Of a stretch of DNA of 58,244 nt, positions 18,190-27,339 are shown piece after piece (within the stretch, counting starts at the first letter, position 1; each line of letters begins with the position of its first letter). Under the pieces are notes generated by a model. The model was given only the letters and a program-made list of their open reading frames with translations, made no database searches and had not been told where the DNA came from. The stretch comes from Variovorax sp. (GTDB lineage Bacteria > Pseudomonadota > Gammaproteobacteria > Burkholderiales > Burkholderiaceae_C), in contig SEGS01000013.1 in the NCBI GenBank assembly GCA_004210915.1, positions 1 through 58,244 on the forward strand, read 5' to 3'. Both the position numbers and the translations under genes were made by a program.

Positions 18190-19014
18190 TCAGCTTTTCA
18201 GGCCATCGGGCAGCGTGACGGCGCGCAGGCCGTCCGCTCGCAGACGCGCCAGCAGGCGCGGCAGCACCTCGAGGATGACCGGCTGGCCCGCTGGCGTGCG
18301 CGCCGCGTTGCCATCGTGCAGCAGCAGGATGTCGCGCGGCGCCAGGCCGCGGGTCAGGCGCGCGAGCACCGTGTCGGGGTTGCCTTCGCGCGTGTCGAAG
18401 CCGCGCCGCGTCCAGCTGACCAGCGACAGGCCAAGGCGATGCAGCACGGGTTCGAGGAAAGGATTGCGCAGGCCCGCCGGCGCGCGAAAGCAGGTCGGGC
18501 GCTGGCCGGTGACGTCGCTCAGGATGTCCTGCGCCCGTGCGATCTCGCCGGCGAAACCGCGCGGGCCGAGGAAGGAAAAATTGTGGCGATGGCGCGCCGT
18601 GTGGTTCTGGATGCTGTGGCCGCGCGCCACGATCTCGCGCGCCAGCGCCGGCTGCGCCTGCACGCGTTCGGCGATGCAGAAAAAGGTGGCGCGCTGGCCG
18701 TGCGCATCGAGCAGGTCGAGCACCTGCGGCGTCACGCCGGGCTCAGGTCCGTCGTCGATGGTGATCGCCACTTCGCGCCGCCCGCCCGCCGCTTCGGGGA
18801 GCCGCGTCACGTTGGGGCCGAGCAGATTGCTGCGCGGCGTGAGGCCGGCCGCAGTGATGAGCGCGTGGTTCAACACGATCGCGCCGACAGCCCAAGGCGC
18901 CGCGCCGGGCACCAGCACGCCCGCGCCGATGGCTGCGACATGCCAGCCCGCGCTGGCCTTGATAGCGGGCGGCCAGGGCCACGAAGTCGGCGTGGGAGCG
19001 ATGGGCTCGGTCAT
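18190..19014 (-). CDS. Polysaccharide deacetylase family protein (NodB domain)
   Basis: A 274-residue protein. N-terminal hydrophobic stretches (about 20-60) suggest membrane attachment. The NodB domain has VAITIDDGPEPG near 81-92, a zinc-binding SIQNHTARHRH (His-x3-His) and FRAPAGLRNP. The Asp-His-His metal triad is intact, so it should be an active metal-dependent deacetylase acting on an N- or O-acetyl sugar. Its place in the operon suggests it trims a sugar attached to the polyene lipid. That is inference, as is which glycan it uses. Confidence 0.85.
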   Translation of the reverse strand: MTEPIAPTPTSWPWPPAIKASAGWHVAAIGAGVLVPGAAPWAVGAIVLNHALITAAGLTPRSNLLGPNVTRLPEAAGGRREVAITIDDGPEPGVTPQVLDLLDAHGQRATFFCIAERVQAQPALAREIVARGHSIQNHTARHRHNFSFLGPRGFAGEIARAQDILSDVTGQRPTCFRAPAGLRNPFLEPVLHRLGLSLVSWTRRGFDTREGNPDTVLARLTRGLAPRDILLLHDGNAARTPAGQPVILEVLPRLLARLRADGLRAVTLPDGLKS

Positions 19015-19051
19015 GGCGGTTGCGTCGGTGCGAAGCGGCTTGACGTGGCGA

Positions 19052-21457
19052 TCAACCCTGGTGCGCGGGCACGCTCTTGGTCCGCGCGAAGGCGGCCGAG
19101 AGCAGCAGCGCGAGCAAGGCGCCAGGCGCCACCACGCGGCCGATGGACGAGAGCGCCGGGATGTCCGAGATCGCGATCAACGTGAAGGAGGTCACCGTCG
19201 TCAGGTTGGCCAGCAGCAGGGAGGCCAGCATGTCGTCGTCGGCGCGGCCGGCTTCGCGCAGCTGGTCGAAGAAGAGCGCGTAGTTGGAACCCACCGCCAC
19301 GATCAGCAGCAGGCCGACCAGATGCAGGATGCCCAACGGCACCTGCAGCACCGCCATGCCGCCCAGCGTGAGGATGACCGCGACCACCAGCGGCAGGCAG
19401 ACGGCGATCAGCCGACGCGCCGACCTCAGGTAGATGCCGAGCAGCACGACCACGGCGAGCGCACCGAACAGCACCTGCGCAGAGGCCTCGCCCATGTAGC
19501 GGTCGTAGAGGCTGCCGAGCTCGCGGCCGACGTCGACCACCTGCACCTCGGGCGCGCCGGCCAGCGCCTTCTCCAGCGCGGCGGCGTCGAAGCGGTCCCC
19601 GGGGTGCAGCGCGATCAGCGTCGACCAGCCACCGCCCGGGCGCTCGTACATCAGCGCGTTGACGACCGCGGCCAGCGGGCCTTCGACCAGATCGGCGCGC
19701 TGGATCGGCGGCCGGGCGCGCGCCGCTTCCACATCGGCGATGAAGGGCTCGAGTCGCGCGGCCGGCAGCGGCAGCCCGGCCGTCGCTTCCTGCAGGCGCG
19801 TGCGCAGCGTCGCGGCGTCTGGCAATCCGGCCAGTCGCGCCTGTTGGCTGGCGACGCTGGGCAGCAGGCGCGTCACGCTCTCGAAGCCGCCGAGCGTGCC
19901 CTGGTCGACCAGCGCGTTGAGTCGGGTCGTGGCCACTTCCGTATTGCGCAGCGCCGCCTGCTGATCGGCGCCGTGGATCACCACCAGCGTGCCGCCGTCG
20001 CTGGCGCCGATGTCGGCGCGCAGCGCCTCGTCGAGTTGCAGCGCGGCCTTGGGCATCGGACTCATGGCCGAGAGGCTGGAACGCCACAGATCGCCGCCCT
20101 GCCACAGCACGATGCCGAGCGCGGCCACGCCCAGCGCGGCAAGCGGCCAGCGCAGCCGCGGCAGCGTGCGCACGCCGAAGCCCGCGATCTGCGCCAGCTG
20201 GCCGCGCATGCCCATCCCCGTGGCGCCATCGGGTGCGAGGACCGGCAGCACAAAACGTGCAGCCAGCGCCGCGGTGATCAGGCCGGCCAGCGAAAACACA
20301 CCCAGCTGCGCAAGCCCCGGAAAGCCCGAGAACACCAGCGCCGCGAACCCGCAGACGGAGGTGAGCAGCCCGAGACGAACCGTCGGCCAGTGCGCATCGC
20401 GCCAGCGCCGCCAGCCGGTGCCGGCCTGCTCGGCGCCCCGCGCCTGGATCAGGTAATAGATCGCGTAGTCGATCGTCTCGCCAATCAGCGTGCTGCCGAA
20501 ACCCATGGTGAGACCGTGCACCGAGCCGAAGACCAGGCCGACCGCGGCCGTGCCGCCGACCACGCCGGTCAGGACCGGCAGGAACGCGACCACCAACGCG
20601 CGCGGCGACGCGAAGGCCAGCAACAGCAAGCCGCCCATCACGATGGCGCCGACCACCGCCAGGTGAATCGCCTCGGCCTTGATCTTGTCGCGGCTCTGCA
20701 CCGAAAACACCGGCGGCCCGCTCATCTGCAGCCTCGGACCGGCGCCCTGCAGGTCGCGCGTGGCCGCATCGAACGCGGCCTGCACCTGCGCAATGGCGAT
20801 GGCCTGTGCATCGAGGTCGCTGCCCGCGGCACGCGTGCTCGCGAGGATCAGCGCGCGCGGCGCGGTGCGCGAGGTCCACACGCCCTCCTCGCTGCGCGGC
20901 GCGGTGGCCGGAATCAGCCCTTCGGCGATGCGCTGTGTCTCGCCGGTCGGGTCACGGTCGAGCAGCGGCTTGATCATGTTGCCGGCCGGTGTGCCGAGCA
21001 GCGAAAGCGTGTCGAGGATGGCGTCGCGCAGGCCCGGCGTCTCGAAGCGCTCGGGCGTGACTTCAGGCGACAGGTGGTAGCGCCGGTCGAACAGCCAGGT
21101 GCCGGACTCGGTCCAGTCGCCGGTGTCGCCGTTCTGCACCTGGTCATAGAGGCCGCTGTCGCGCATCGCCTTGCCGACGGCACGGGAGACGGTGGCACGC
21201 TGCGCCGCATCGACGCCACCCTCGAGGCCGATCATCAGGGTGCGCGAGGCCACCCCGCTTTGCAGTTGCTCGACCAGCACCCGCTGGCGCGCATCGGGAC
21301 TGGCGGGCAAAAACGCCGACATGTCGGCGTTGAAAGGCGTGCGCGCGATGAAGAGCGCACTGACCACCAGCGCCGCCAACCAGATCAACAGCACCAGCGC
21401 GCGGCGCGGCGGCCGCGTGTCCTGCGGCGCGGGCGACGTGGCGGGCGTGGGGCTCAC
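19052..21457 (-). CDS. MMPL/RND-family exporter (aryl polyene ApeM/XanF-like)
   Basis: An 801-residue membrane protein with two similar halves. Each has one helix, a periplasmic domain and a run of five to six helices, as in MMPL lipid exporters. The first helix is at about 20-38, and Asp/Gly-rich MMPL segments such as GETIDYAIYYL and GSNYALFF occur in the two halves. The GTG start at 21457 overlaps the LolA-like gene stop (GTGA). An upstream in-frame ATG would extend into that gene with Arg-rich residues and is rejected. It probably moves the polyene lipid across the inner membrane, handing it to the LolA-like protein. Confidence 0.88.
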   Translation of the reverse strand: MSPTPATSPAPQDTRPPRRALVLLIWLAALVVSALFIARTPFNADMSAFLPASPDARQRVLVEQLQSGVASRTLMIGLEGGVDAAQRATVSRAVGKAMRDSGLYDQVQNGDTGDWTESGTWLFDRRYHLSPEVTPERFETPGLRDAILDTLSLLGTPAGNMIKPLLDRDPTGETQRIAEGLIPATAPRSEEGVWTSRTAPRALILASTRAAGSDLDAQAIAIAQVQAAFDAATRDLQGAGPRLQMSGPPVFSVQSRDKIKAEAIHLAVVGAIVMGGLLLLAFASPRALVVAFLPVLTGVVGGTAAVGLVFGSVHGLTMGFGSTLIGETIDYAIYYLIQARGAEQAGTGWRRWRDAHWPTVRLGLLTSVCGFAALVFSGFPGLAQLGVFSLAGLITAALAARFVLPVLAPDGATGMGMRGQLAQIAGFGVRTLPRLRWPLAALGVAALGIVLWQGGDLWRSSLSAMSPMPKAALQLDEALRADIGASDGGTLVVIHGADQQAALRNTEVATTRLNALVDQGTLGGFESVTRLLPSVASQQARLAGLPDAATLRTRLQEATAGLPLPAARLEPFIADVEAARARPPIQRADLVEGPLAAVVNALMYERPGGGWSTLIALHPGDRFDAAALEKALAGAPEVQVVDVGRELGSLYDRYMGEASAQVLFGALAVVVLLGIYLRSARRLIAVCLPLVVAVILTLGGMAVLQVPLGILHLVGLLLIVAVGSNYALFFDQLREAGRADDDMLASLLLANLTTVTSFTLIAISDIPALSSIGRVVAPGALLALLLSAAFARTKSVPAHQG

Positions 21458-22050
21458 GGCGCCGCGCGTCCGGGGCTGATCGTCATCACCGAGCGGTCGC
21501 CGCCGATGAACTCCATTTCGATGCCCAGCACTTCGCCGGCGCTGCCGCTGACGCGCATGTCGCGCACCTGCGCGGCCAGCCGCTCGTCGACGGGCTTCAT
21601 GTCGAGCACCCACTTCTCGCGGGTGCCGGTCACGGTGCTCTTGAAGTAGCGCTCGAGCGTGCGGCCGTCACCGCTGAGCGTGCCGCGCATGGCTTCGACC
21701 AGGCCCTGCAACTCGGGCATGCTGTCCAGCGCCAGGGTGCGGGTGCGGCCGCCGCGCGACAGGGTCAGCGTGTTGCCATCGACCGCCATGGTTTCGGCGC
21801 GCGGCGTGAGGGTGCGCCGCGTCAGCTTGTCCGGCGCGACGAAGCTCAGCGTGCCGCTGGCGTCGAGCGGGCCTTCCAGGCCGCGCACGAAACGCTGCTC
21901 GGTGAAGCGCGCCTCGCCGCTCTTTTGCTGGGCGAGCAGTGCCATCAGCGCCGGCAGATCGAAGGCCCAGGCCGGGGCTGCGCAGCAGGCCAGCACGAGC
22001 AGGCCGGTGCGCGCGAGGTGACTAATCCGTGTCTTCAAGCCAGAAATCAT
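21454..22050 (-). CDS. LolA-like outer membrane lipoprotein carrier (aryl polyene ApeL-like)
   Basis: A 198-residue periplasmic protein. Its signal peptide covers about 1-29 (ending PAWA), and the body has LolA-type beta strands, including ARFTEQRFVRGLEGPLDASG near 47-66 and a GTLSFVAPDKL strand. It sits directly before the MMPL exporter, to which it is joined by a GTGA overlap. By analogy with aryl polyene operons it should carry the hydrophobic product through the periplasm. The start at 22050 overlaps the upstream acyltransferase gene by 29 bases; no later ATG leaves a signal peptide intact. Confidence 0.87.
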   Translation of the reverse strand: MISGLKTRISHLARTGLLVLACCAAPAWAFDLPALMALLAQQKSGEARFTEQRFVRGLEGPLDASGTLSFVAPDKLTRRTLTPRAETMAVDGNTLTLSRGGRTRTLALDSMPELQGLVEAMRGTLSGDGRTLERYFKSTVTGTREKWVLDMKPVDERLAAQVRDMRVSGSAGEVLGIEMEFIGGDRSVMTISPGRAAP

Positions 22051-23032
22051 GGAAATTGAACCAGTTGTAGGGGTACTCGCGGCACAGCGCCTCGAGGCGA
22101 ATTACATAGGCTTCGACCGCAATGCGGATGCGACGTTCCCGCTCCGCCGGATCGGCGATGCGCTGGCTGAAGTCGTCCAGCGGTTCGAAGCGGACATCGT
22201 AGCGGGCACCGCCGGCATAGAGGCCCGCCATGAAGAACACCTTGCGCCGCAGCAGTACGGCCAGGCGGAATGGCCCGTCGTTGAAGGTCGCCATCTGGCC
22301 GAGGAACGGCAATTCGATGTTGTTGCCGCGCTGTTGGGCGGGCTGCTCTTCGCTGCTCGGCAGCGTGCGGTCGGCCAGCAGGCCGGCCAGGCCGCCGCCG
22401 TCGAGCCAGTCGCGCACCGCCAGCATCGAATGCGGCCGGCCCAGCGCGATCACGTGGGGCCGGAACTCGGGCACGCTGAGCGCGGTGAGGATCTCGTTGA
22501 TGCGCCGCGCGTTGTCCGGGAACATCAGCATCGCCAGCCGCAGGCCCTGCTTGTCCGCGCTCTGGACACGGCAGGCACCCATCGCCTCGAAACTGCCGAC
22601 GTGCGCGCCGAGCAGGATCGCGCCGCGCCCGGCTTTCGCCTCGGCCTCGACCGGCGTGTGGCCCTCGACCCGCACGTCGAACAGGTCCATCCGCCCGCGC
22701 AGGAAATAGACACGGTCGAGGATGGTCGACGCGAAGGCGTGCAGCAGCCGGTAGCCGTCGATCCAGCCGGCGCGCGGGCCGATGGCGCGGAACAGGTAGC
22801 GCTTGATGTGGCGGCGCTGCGTCGGCGAGAAGAACAGGAAATAGAGGCTGATCGGATGCAGCACGAGCCGCGTCATGCGGCGACCGCAGGTCAACGCCAG
22901 CCACGAGATGAAGCGCAGCGCGGCCATGTTGCTGCGCTCCGGCGTGCGCGCCCAGTCGCCGGCACCCGAGCCTGCGGCTGACATCGGCGCTTCATCGGCC
23001 GGACGTAGGGCAGCGTCGTGGCGATCGGTCAC
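22022..23032 (-). CDS. LpxL/HtrB-like lysophospholipid acyltransferase
   Basis: A 336-residue acyltransferase of the lipid A late-acyltransferase family. The catalytic His and acid are in GAHVGSFEAMG, an Hx4E motif, near 136-146, and ADRTLPSSEEQP and FFMAGLYAGG are further family segments. I place the start at GTG 23032, which overlaps the AMP-ligase stop (GTGA); a start 19 residues upstream is Arg/Gly-rich and lies inside that gene. It most likely transfers the aryl polyene chain to a lipid or sugar acceptor at the inner membrane. Two acyltransferases of different families occur in this cluster. Confidence 0.86.
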   Translation of the reverse strand: MTDRHDAALRPADEAPMSAAGSGAGDWARTPERSNMAALRFISWLALTCGRRMTRLVLHPISLYFLFFSPTQRRHIKRYLFRAIGPRAGWIDGYRLLHAFASTILDRVYFLRGRMDLFDVRVEGHTPVEAEAKAGRGAILLGAHVGSFEAMGACRVQSADKQGLRLAMLMFPDNARRINEILTALSVPEFRPHVIALGRPHSMLAVRDWLDGGGLAGLLADRTLPSSEEQPAQQRGNNIELPFLGQMATFNDGPFRLAVLLRRKVFFMAGLYAGGARYDVRFEPLDDFSQRIADPAERERRIRIAVEAYVIRLEALCREYPYNWFNFHDFWLEDTD

Positions 23033-24735
23033 GGCGTCGCGCCCTGCTCCGCCACCCAGCGACCGCTGGCCGCCACGGTCGCGCCGCACAGCACCTCGAA
23101 GCGAACGCCGCGCGACGTGCCGCTCTCGGGCACGAGGTGGATCGTCAGCACATCGCCCGGACGCACCGGCGCGAGGAACTTGGCCGCCGCCAGCGTCGGA
23201 TGCGCGCCGAGCCGCGCGACCAGGGCCGGCACGCGCCGCGCGGCTTCGAGCACCTCCGCCAGCAGCAAGGCGCCCGGCAGCAGCGGCTGACCGGGAAAGT
23301 GGCCGGCGAAGGCCGGGTGCGCGGGATCGACGGTGTGCGTCAGCTGCACCGGCGTGTCGTCGGCGGCCAGCTGGGACAAAGCGAACTCGCGCAAGGCGCG
23401 GGCCGTGAGCTTGCCCGTGCCTTCGCGCGGGAACGCCGTGACGTGCACCACTTGCCGGGGCACGAAGGCCGGCTCGAGGCGTTGGCGCAGCGCCGCGATG
23501 ACCTGCGCGGCAGCCAGTGCCGGCGCCACCACGAAGGCGACGGGGCGCACCACCGCATCGGTCACGTCGTCGGGCAGCCAGAAGGCGCCGTCTTCCACGC
23601 CGGGAATGCTGTTGAGGTGGTAGTTCAGGTGGCCGAGCGAACTGCGCCGGCCCGCCACATGGATCAGGTCGTTAGCGCGGCCGAGTAGCCGGAAGCGGCG
23701 CGCGTCGAGCAACTCGAGGATGTCGGCCATCGGGGTCGGCTCGGGCACGAAGTCGCCAGAGACGACGAAGCGCTCCTCGCCGGCGGCCGTGCGTTCGGCG
23801 TCGATGCGGATGTCGCCCATCGTCTCCCAGACTTCGCTCTGCGTCGGGCGACGGGTCGCGATCTGGCCGGACTCGGTGCTGCCGTAGATCTCGATCAGCA
23901 TCCCGCCGGTCGCCTGCTCGGCATGCGCGGCGAGTTGCGGCGACAGCGGTGCGGTGGCGGACAGGATCAGGTCCACCGGCGGCAGTTCGATGCCGGCGAG
24001 CAGCAGTGTCTTGAGGTGGAACGGCGTGGTGACCAGCGCGCGCGGTCGCGGCACCGATGCGAGGCTGGCCGCCACGTCAGCGGGGAAGAACGGACGGCCG
24101 CTGTCGAACGCGGCGCCCCCAAGCAGGCCGAGCAACGCCGAGGACTCCAGCCCGTAGCTGTGCTGCACCGGCACGGTCGCCACCAGGTTCAGGCCCGCGA
24201 GCGTGGGACGCCCGAGCCAGCGCGCTAGGCTCCCGACCGCCGCGGCGACGTCGCCGACCAGCGTTTCCCAGCGCTTGGCATGCGGCTGCGGTGCGCCGGT
24301 GGAGCCTGAGGTGAGCAGGCTCACCGCGTGGCTTTGCGCATCGAATCGAGGCACGGTCAAGGTGTCGCCGGCAAACGCGCCGGACCGGTCTTCGATCAGC
24401 ACACGCGGCAAGCCGGCGGTGGCCAGCGCGGCGTTGTCGGTCAGGGCATAGGCGCTGCCGCCCGATCGGTGCAGACCGGCCAGCGTGTCGGGCCGCGCAT
24501 CGGGCGGCAACAGGCTCGCATGGCCCCGCGAGAGCGCCGCGGCAAGGCCGACCGCGAAGGCGTAGCGGTCGACGCACAGGTTGATCGCCGGGCCTTCGGC
24601 CGGCAATTGCGGCGCGAACTGCGCCACGTCGGCCAGGAATTCGCGCCCGCTCACGGGCTTGCCGGCGCGCCAGGCCAGCGGCGCATCGAGGTCGCGGTCG
24701 GCCAGCAACGGCAGCAGCTGTGCAGCGCTCTTCAT
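23029..24735 (-). CDS. AMP-dependent acyl/aryl ligase fused to a C-terminal hotdog dehydratase
   Basis: A 568-residue two-domain protein. Residues 1 to about 455 form an adenylating ligase, with the phosphate loop LLTSGSTGAPQP near 139-150 and EIYGSTESGQIATRR near 285-299. Residues from about 463 form a FabZ/ApeI-like hotdog domain, with HFPGQPLLPG at 479-488. The first part should activate the hydroxybenzoate starter and load the carrier protein; the second should dehydrate or process chain intermediates. In the E. coli-type cluster these two functions are separate genes (ligase and thioesterase/dehydratase). The start at ATG 24735 follows the membrane protein by 13 bases. Confidence 0.88.
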   Translation of the reverse strand: MKSAAQLLPLLADRDLDAPLAWRAGKPVSGREFLADVAQFAPQLPAEGPAINLCVDRYAFAVGLAAALSRGHASLLPPDARPDTLAGLHRSGGSAYALTDNAALATAGLPRVLIEDRSGAFAGDTLTVPRFDAQSHAVSLLTSGSTGAPQPHAKRWETLVGDVAAAVGSLARWLGRPTLAGLNLVATVPVQHSYGLESSALLGLLGGAAFDSGRPFFPADVAASLASVPRPRALVTTPFHLKTLLLAGIELPPVDLILSATAPLSPQLAAHAEQATGGMLIEIYGSTESGQIATRRPTQSEVWETMGDIRIDAERTAAGEERFVVSGDFVPEPTPMADILELLDARRFRLLGRANDLIHVAGRRSSLGHLNYHLNSIPGVEDGAFWLPDDVTDAVVRPVAFVVAPALAAAQVIAALRQRLEPAFVPRQVVHVTAFPREGTGKLTARALREFALSQLAADDTPVQLTHTVDPAHPAFAGHFPGQPLLPGALLLAEVLEAARRVPALVARLGAHPTLAAAKFLAPVRPGDVLTIHLVPESGTSRGVRFEVLCGATVAASGRWVAEQGATP

Positions 24736-24748
24736 CGACGTTCTGCCT

Positions 24749-25390
24749 TCAGTCCCGGGTCGCGCGCGGCGCGGCCGGCGCGGATTGGAAGGCACGAACC
24801 GCATCGATCATGCGGACCCGCTCGAACTCGGGATGCAAGCGGTAGCGCAGCCAGTGCTCGCCGACGAACAAGGCCACGAGCGAGACCGGCGTCAGAACGT
24901 TGGCGAGCAGCGCCCAGTACGAAAAAGGCAGCGTCAGGTACACCGCGACAGAAGCGACGGCCAGCGCGATGAAGTAGGCGGTCCAGACCCGCGTCACCTG
25001 CCGCGTGTAGGCGCGCATGTCCGGGGTGACGTGGTGCACGCGGGCGGCGAACTGGCCGATGAGCGACAAGCCCTCGCCGCGCAAGCTGCTGCCGAACCAG
25101 ACGGCCAGCAAGGCATGGATGCCCGCATGTTGCAGGACGTAGAGGCGATTCGGATCGCCCGCCTCGCCACGGAAGACCAGCGCAAAGCCGGCGATGCCCA
25201 GCGCTGCGGCCAGCAGCAGGCCCCACCGCCCGAAGCGGCTGGCGGCCAGCCCCAGCGCGGTGAGCCACAGCGGGCCGAGCAACACCACAATGGCCCAGGG
25301 TGCCGCGGGATGGAACAGCATCATCCAGTGCGACAGACCGGCATATGCCGCCCCCACCAAGAGCAGGAGCGCCAGGCGCCAGCGCGTCAT
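24749..25390 (-). CDS. Aryl polyene cluster membrane protein (COG4648/ApeG-like)
   Basis: A 213-residue integral membrane protein with about six hydrophobic segments, starting MTRWRLALLLLVGAAY at ATG 25390, four bases after the carrier-protein stop. The central LYVLQHAGIHALLAVWFG and the C-terminal HWLRYRLHPEFE resemble the conserved membrane protein that lies between carrier protein and ligase in aryl polyene clusters. No function has been fixed for the family. An upstream in-frame start would overlap the carrier-protein gene and is not supported by a ribosome site. Confidence 0.78.
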   Translation of the reverse strand: MTRWRLALLLLVGAAYAGLSHWMMLFHPAAPWAIVVLLGPLWLTALGLAASRFGRWGLLLAAALGIAGFALVFRGEAGDPNRLYVLQHAGIHALLAVWFGSSLRGEGLSLIGQFAARVHHVTPDMRAYTRQVTRVWTAYFIALAVASVAVYLTLPFSYWALLANVLTPVSLVALFVGEHWLRYRLHPEFERVRMIDAVRAFQSAPAAPRATRD

Positions 25391-25394
25391 GGAC

Positions 25395-25691
25395 TCAGGC
25401 AGCGCTGCGATGCTCGGCGACGTGGGCCGCAAGAGTGCGCAGCGATTCGAAGATCTGCTGGTTGCGCTCGTCGTCCGAGCGAAGCTGGAAGCCGTACTTG
25501 CGCGAGACCTCGAGCGCGACTTCGAGAATGTCGATCGAATCGAGGCCCAGCCCTTCGCCGTACAGCGGCGCAGTCGGCACGATCTCGGCGGGCGCCACCT
25601 CCAGGTTGAGCGCCTCCACGAGCAGAACGGCCAGCTCGGCCTCGAGCGGGGATTGGGCGGCGGTCATGGGGGTCTGTTCGGTCGATGACAA
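25395..25691 (-). CDS. Acyl carrier protein of the aryl polyene cluster
   Basis: A carrier protein of 98 residues with the phosphopantetheine site Ser in GLGLDSIDILE near 46-56. It would hold the aryl starter and growing chain as a thioester. Start choice: TTG 25691 has a GGAG ribosome site at good spacing (seven bases), while the in-frame ATG 25667 has none, so I favour TTG; the shorter form would be 90 residues. It is the first gene of the minus operon. The 103-base gap to the divergent HerA-like gene should hold the operon promoter. Only one carrier protein is present. Confidence 0.88.
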   Translation of the reverse strand: MSSTEQTPMTAAQSPLEAELAVLLVEALNLEVAPAEIVPTAPLYGEGLGLDSIDILEVALEVSRKYGFQLRSDDERNQQIFESLRTLAAHVAEHRSAA

Positions 25692-25794
25692 AGAGAAACT
25701 CCGGAACTATTCGGGAACTATCGCGCAGGGGCCGCGAATTATAGGAGGGCCGCTTCGCTAGACTGGCCGCCTCCACACGATCCGGAAATTGCCC

Positions 25795-27324
25795 ATGGCC
25801 GACCCTCTTCTGATTGCCCGTCACGACGCCATCGAATGCGCGCTGCTGCCGGGGCTTGCCAACCGCCATGGCCTCATCACCGGCGCCACCGGCACGGGCA
25901 AGACCGTGACGCTGCAGACGCTGGCCGAGAAGCTTTCCGGCATCGGCGTTCCCGTCTTCATGGCCGACGTGAAGGGCGACCTGACCGGCATCAGCCAGAA
26001 AGGCGCGATCGGCGAGAAGATGGCCGCCGTGCTCAAGGAGCGCGGCATCGAGCCCCCTGCCCCGCTGGCCTGCCCCGTCACGCTCTGGGATGTGTTCGGG
26101 GAACAGGGCCACCCGGTGCGCGCCACCGTCTCCGACATGGGTCCGCTGCTGCTGGGCCGCATGCTGGACCTGAACGACACGCAGGCCGGGGTGCTGAACA
26201 TCGTCTTCAAGATCGCCGACGACAACGGCCTCTTGCTGCTCGACCTCAAAGACCTGCGCGCGATGCTGCAGCACGTCGGCGAGAACGCCAAGCAATTCAC
26301 CACCGAGTACGGCAACATCAGCGCCGCCAGCGTGGGCGCGATCCAGCGCGGCCTGCTGCAGATCGAAAGCCAGGGCGGCGACAAGTTCTTCGGCGAGCCG
26401 ATGCTCAACATCGCGGACTTCATGCAGACCGAGGGCGGCAAGGGCGTGGTCAACATCCTGACCGCCGACAAGCTGATGAATTCGCCGCGGCTCTACGCGA
26501 CCTTCCTGCTGTGGATGCTGTCGGAGCTCTTCGAACAGTTGCCCGAAATCGGCGATCCCGAGCAGCCGAAGCTGGTGTTCTTCTTCGACGAGGCGCACCT
26601 GCTTTTCAACGAAGCACCCAAGGCGCTGGTCGAACGCATCGAGCTCGTCGTGCGGCTGGTGCGATCGAAGGGCGTGGGCGTGTTCTTCGTCACGCAGAAC
26701 CCGCTGGACATTCCTGACTCGGTGCTGGCCCAGCTGGGCAACCGCGTACAGCACGCGCTGCGCGCCTTCACGCCGCGCGACCAGAAAGCGGTCAAGGCGA
26801 CGGCCACGACGATGCGGCCGAAGCCGGGCCTGGACATCGAGGCTGCCATCACCGAACTGGCCGTGGGCGAGGCGCTGGTCAGCTTCCTCGACACCAAGGG
26901 CCGACCGAGCATCACCGAGCGCGTCTATGTGCTGCCGCCGGCCAGCCAGTTGGGCCCGATCACGCCGGCGCAGCGTCAGGTGCTGATCGCGAACTCGCTG
27001 GTGGCGGGCGTCTACGAGAAGACCGTGGATCGCGAGTCGGCGTACGAGACGCTCAAGGGCCGCGCGGCCTCCGCACCCGACGCACCCCCGGCTGCGACCG
27101 GAAAGACGGGCGGCATCGGAGCGCCGGCCGAGGCCGAGTCGGGCGGGCTGATGGGCGGCTTGAACGACCTGATCTTCGGCAGCACAGGCCCGCGCGGCGG
27201 CCGCAAGGACGGGCTGGTGCAGACCATGGCCAAGTCGGCCGTGCGCACCGTCGGGACCAGCGTCGGCAAGGAGATTCTCCGCGGCGTGCTGGGTGGCATC
27301 TTCGGCGCCAAGAAGCGCCGCTGA
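25795..27324 (+). CDS. HerA-like bipolar helicase/ATPase, DUF853 (YjgR family)
   Basis: A 509-residue P-loop ATPase. Walker [12 protein letters not shown] lies near 28-38 and Walker [13 protein letters not shown] near 258-269; [10 protein letters not shown] is sensor-like. The family (HerA_C/DUF853) is widespread in proteobacteria and is of unclear role; DNA processing is usually assumed. The C-terminal 70 residues are Ala/Gly-rich and end in a basic KKRR. A TTG six bases upstream is an alternative start; ATG 25795 is preferred. It is divergent from the pigment operon, and gene 27340 follows in the same direction after 15 bases. Confidence 0.88.
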   Translation: MADPLLIARHDAIECALLPGLANRHGLITGATGTGKTVTLQTLAEKLSGIGVPVFMADVKGDLTGISQKGAIGEKMAAVLKERGIEPPAPLACPVTLWDVFGEQGHPVRATVSDMGPLLLGRMLDLNDTQAGVLNIVFKIADDNGLLLLDLKDLRAMLQHVGENAKQFTTEYGNISAASVGAIQRGLLQIESQGGDKFFGEPMLNIADFMQTEGGKGVVNILTADKLMNSPRLYATFLLWMLSELFEQLPEIGDPEQPKLVFFFDEAHLLFNEAPKALVERIELVVRLVRSKGVGVFFVTQNPLDIPDSVLAQLGNRVQHALRAFTPRDQKAVKATATTMRPKPGLDIEAAITELAVGEALVSFLDTKGRPSITERVYVLPPASQLGPITPAQRQVLIANSLVAGVYEKTVDRESAYETLKGRAASAPDAPPAATGKTGGIGAPAEAESGGLMGGLNDLIFGSTGPRGGRKDGLVQTMAKSAVRTVGTSVGKEILRGVLGGIFGAKKRR

Positions 27325-27339
27325 GGCCGGCGCGCGCAC

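Noticed and set aside
18152..21649. An open plus-strand frame of over 1100 codons opposite the exporter and deacetylase genes
   Set aside because: Its product is Arg/Gln/His-rich with no fold, and the opposite strand carries well-defined MMPL and deacetylase proteins. Such frames are common in GC-rich antisense sequence.
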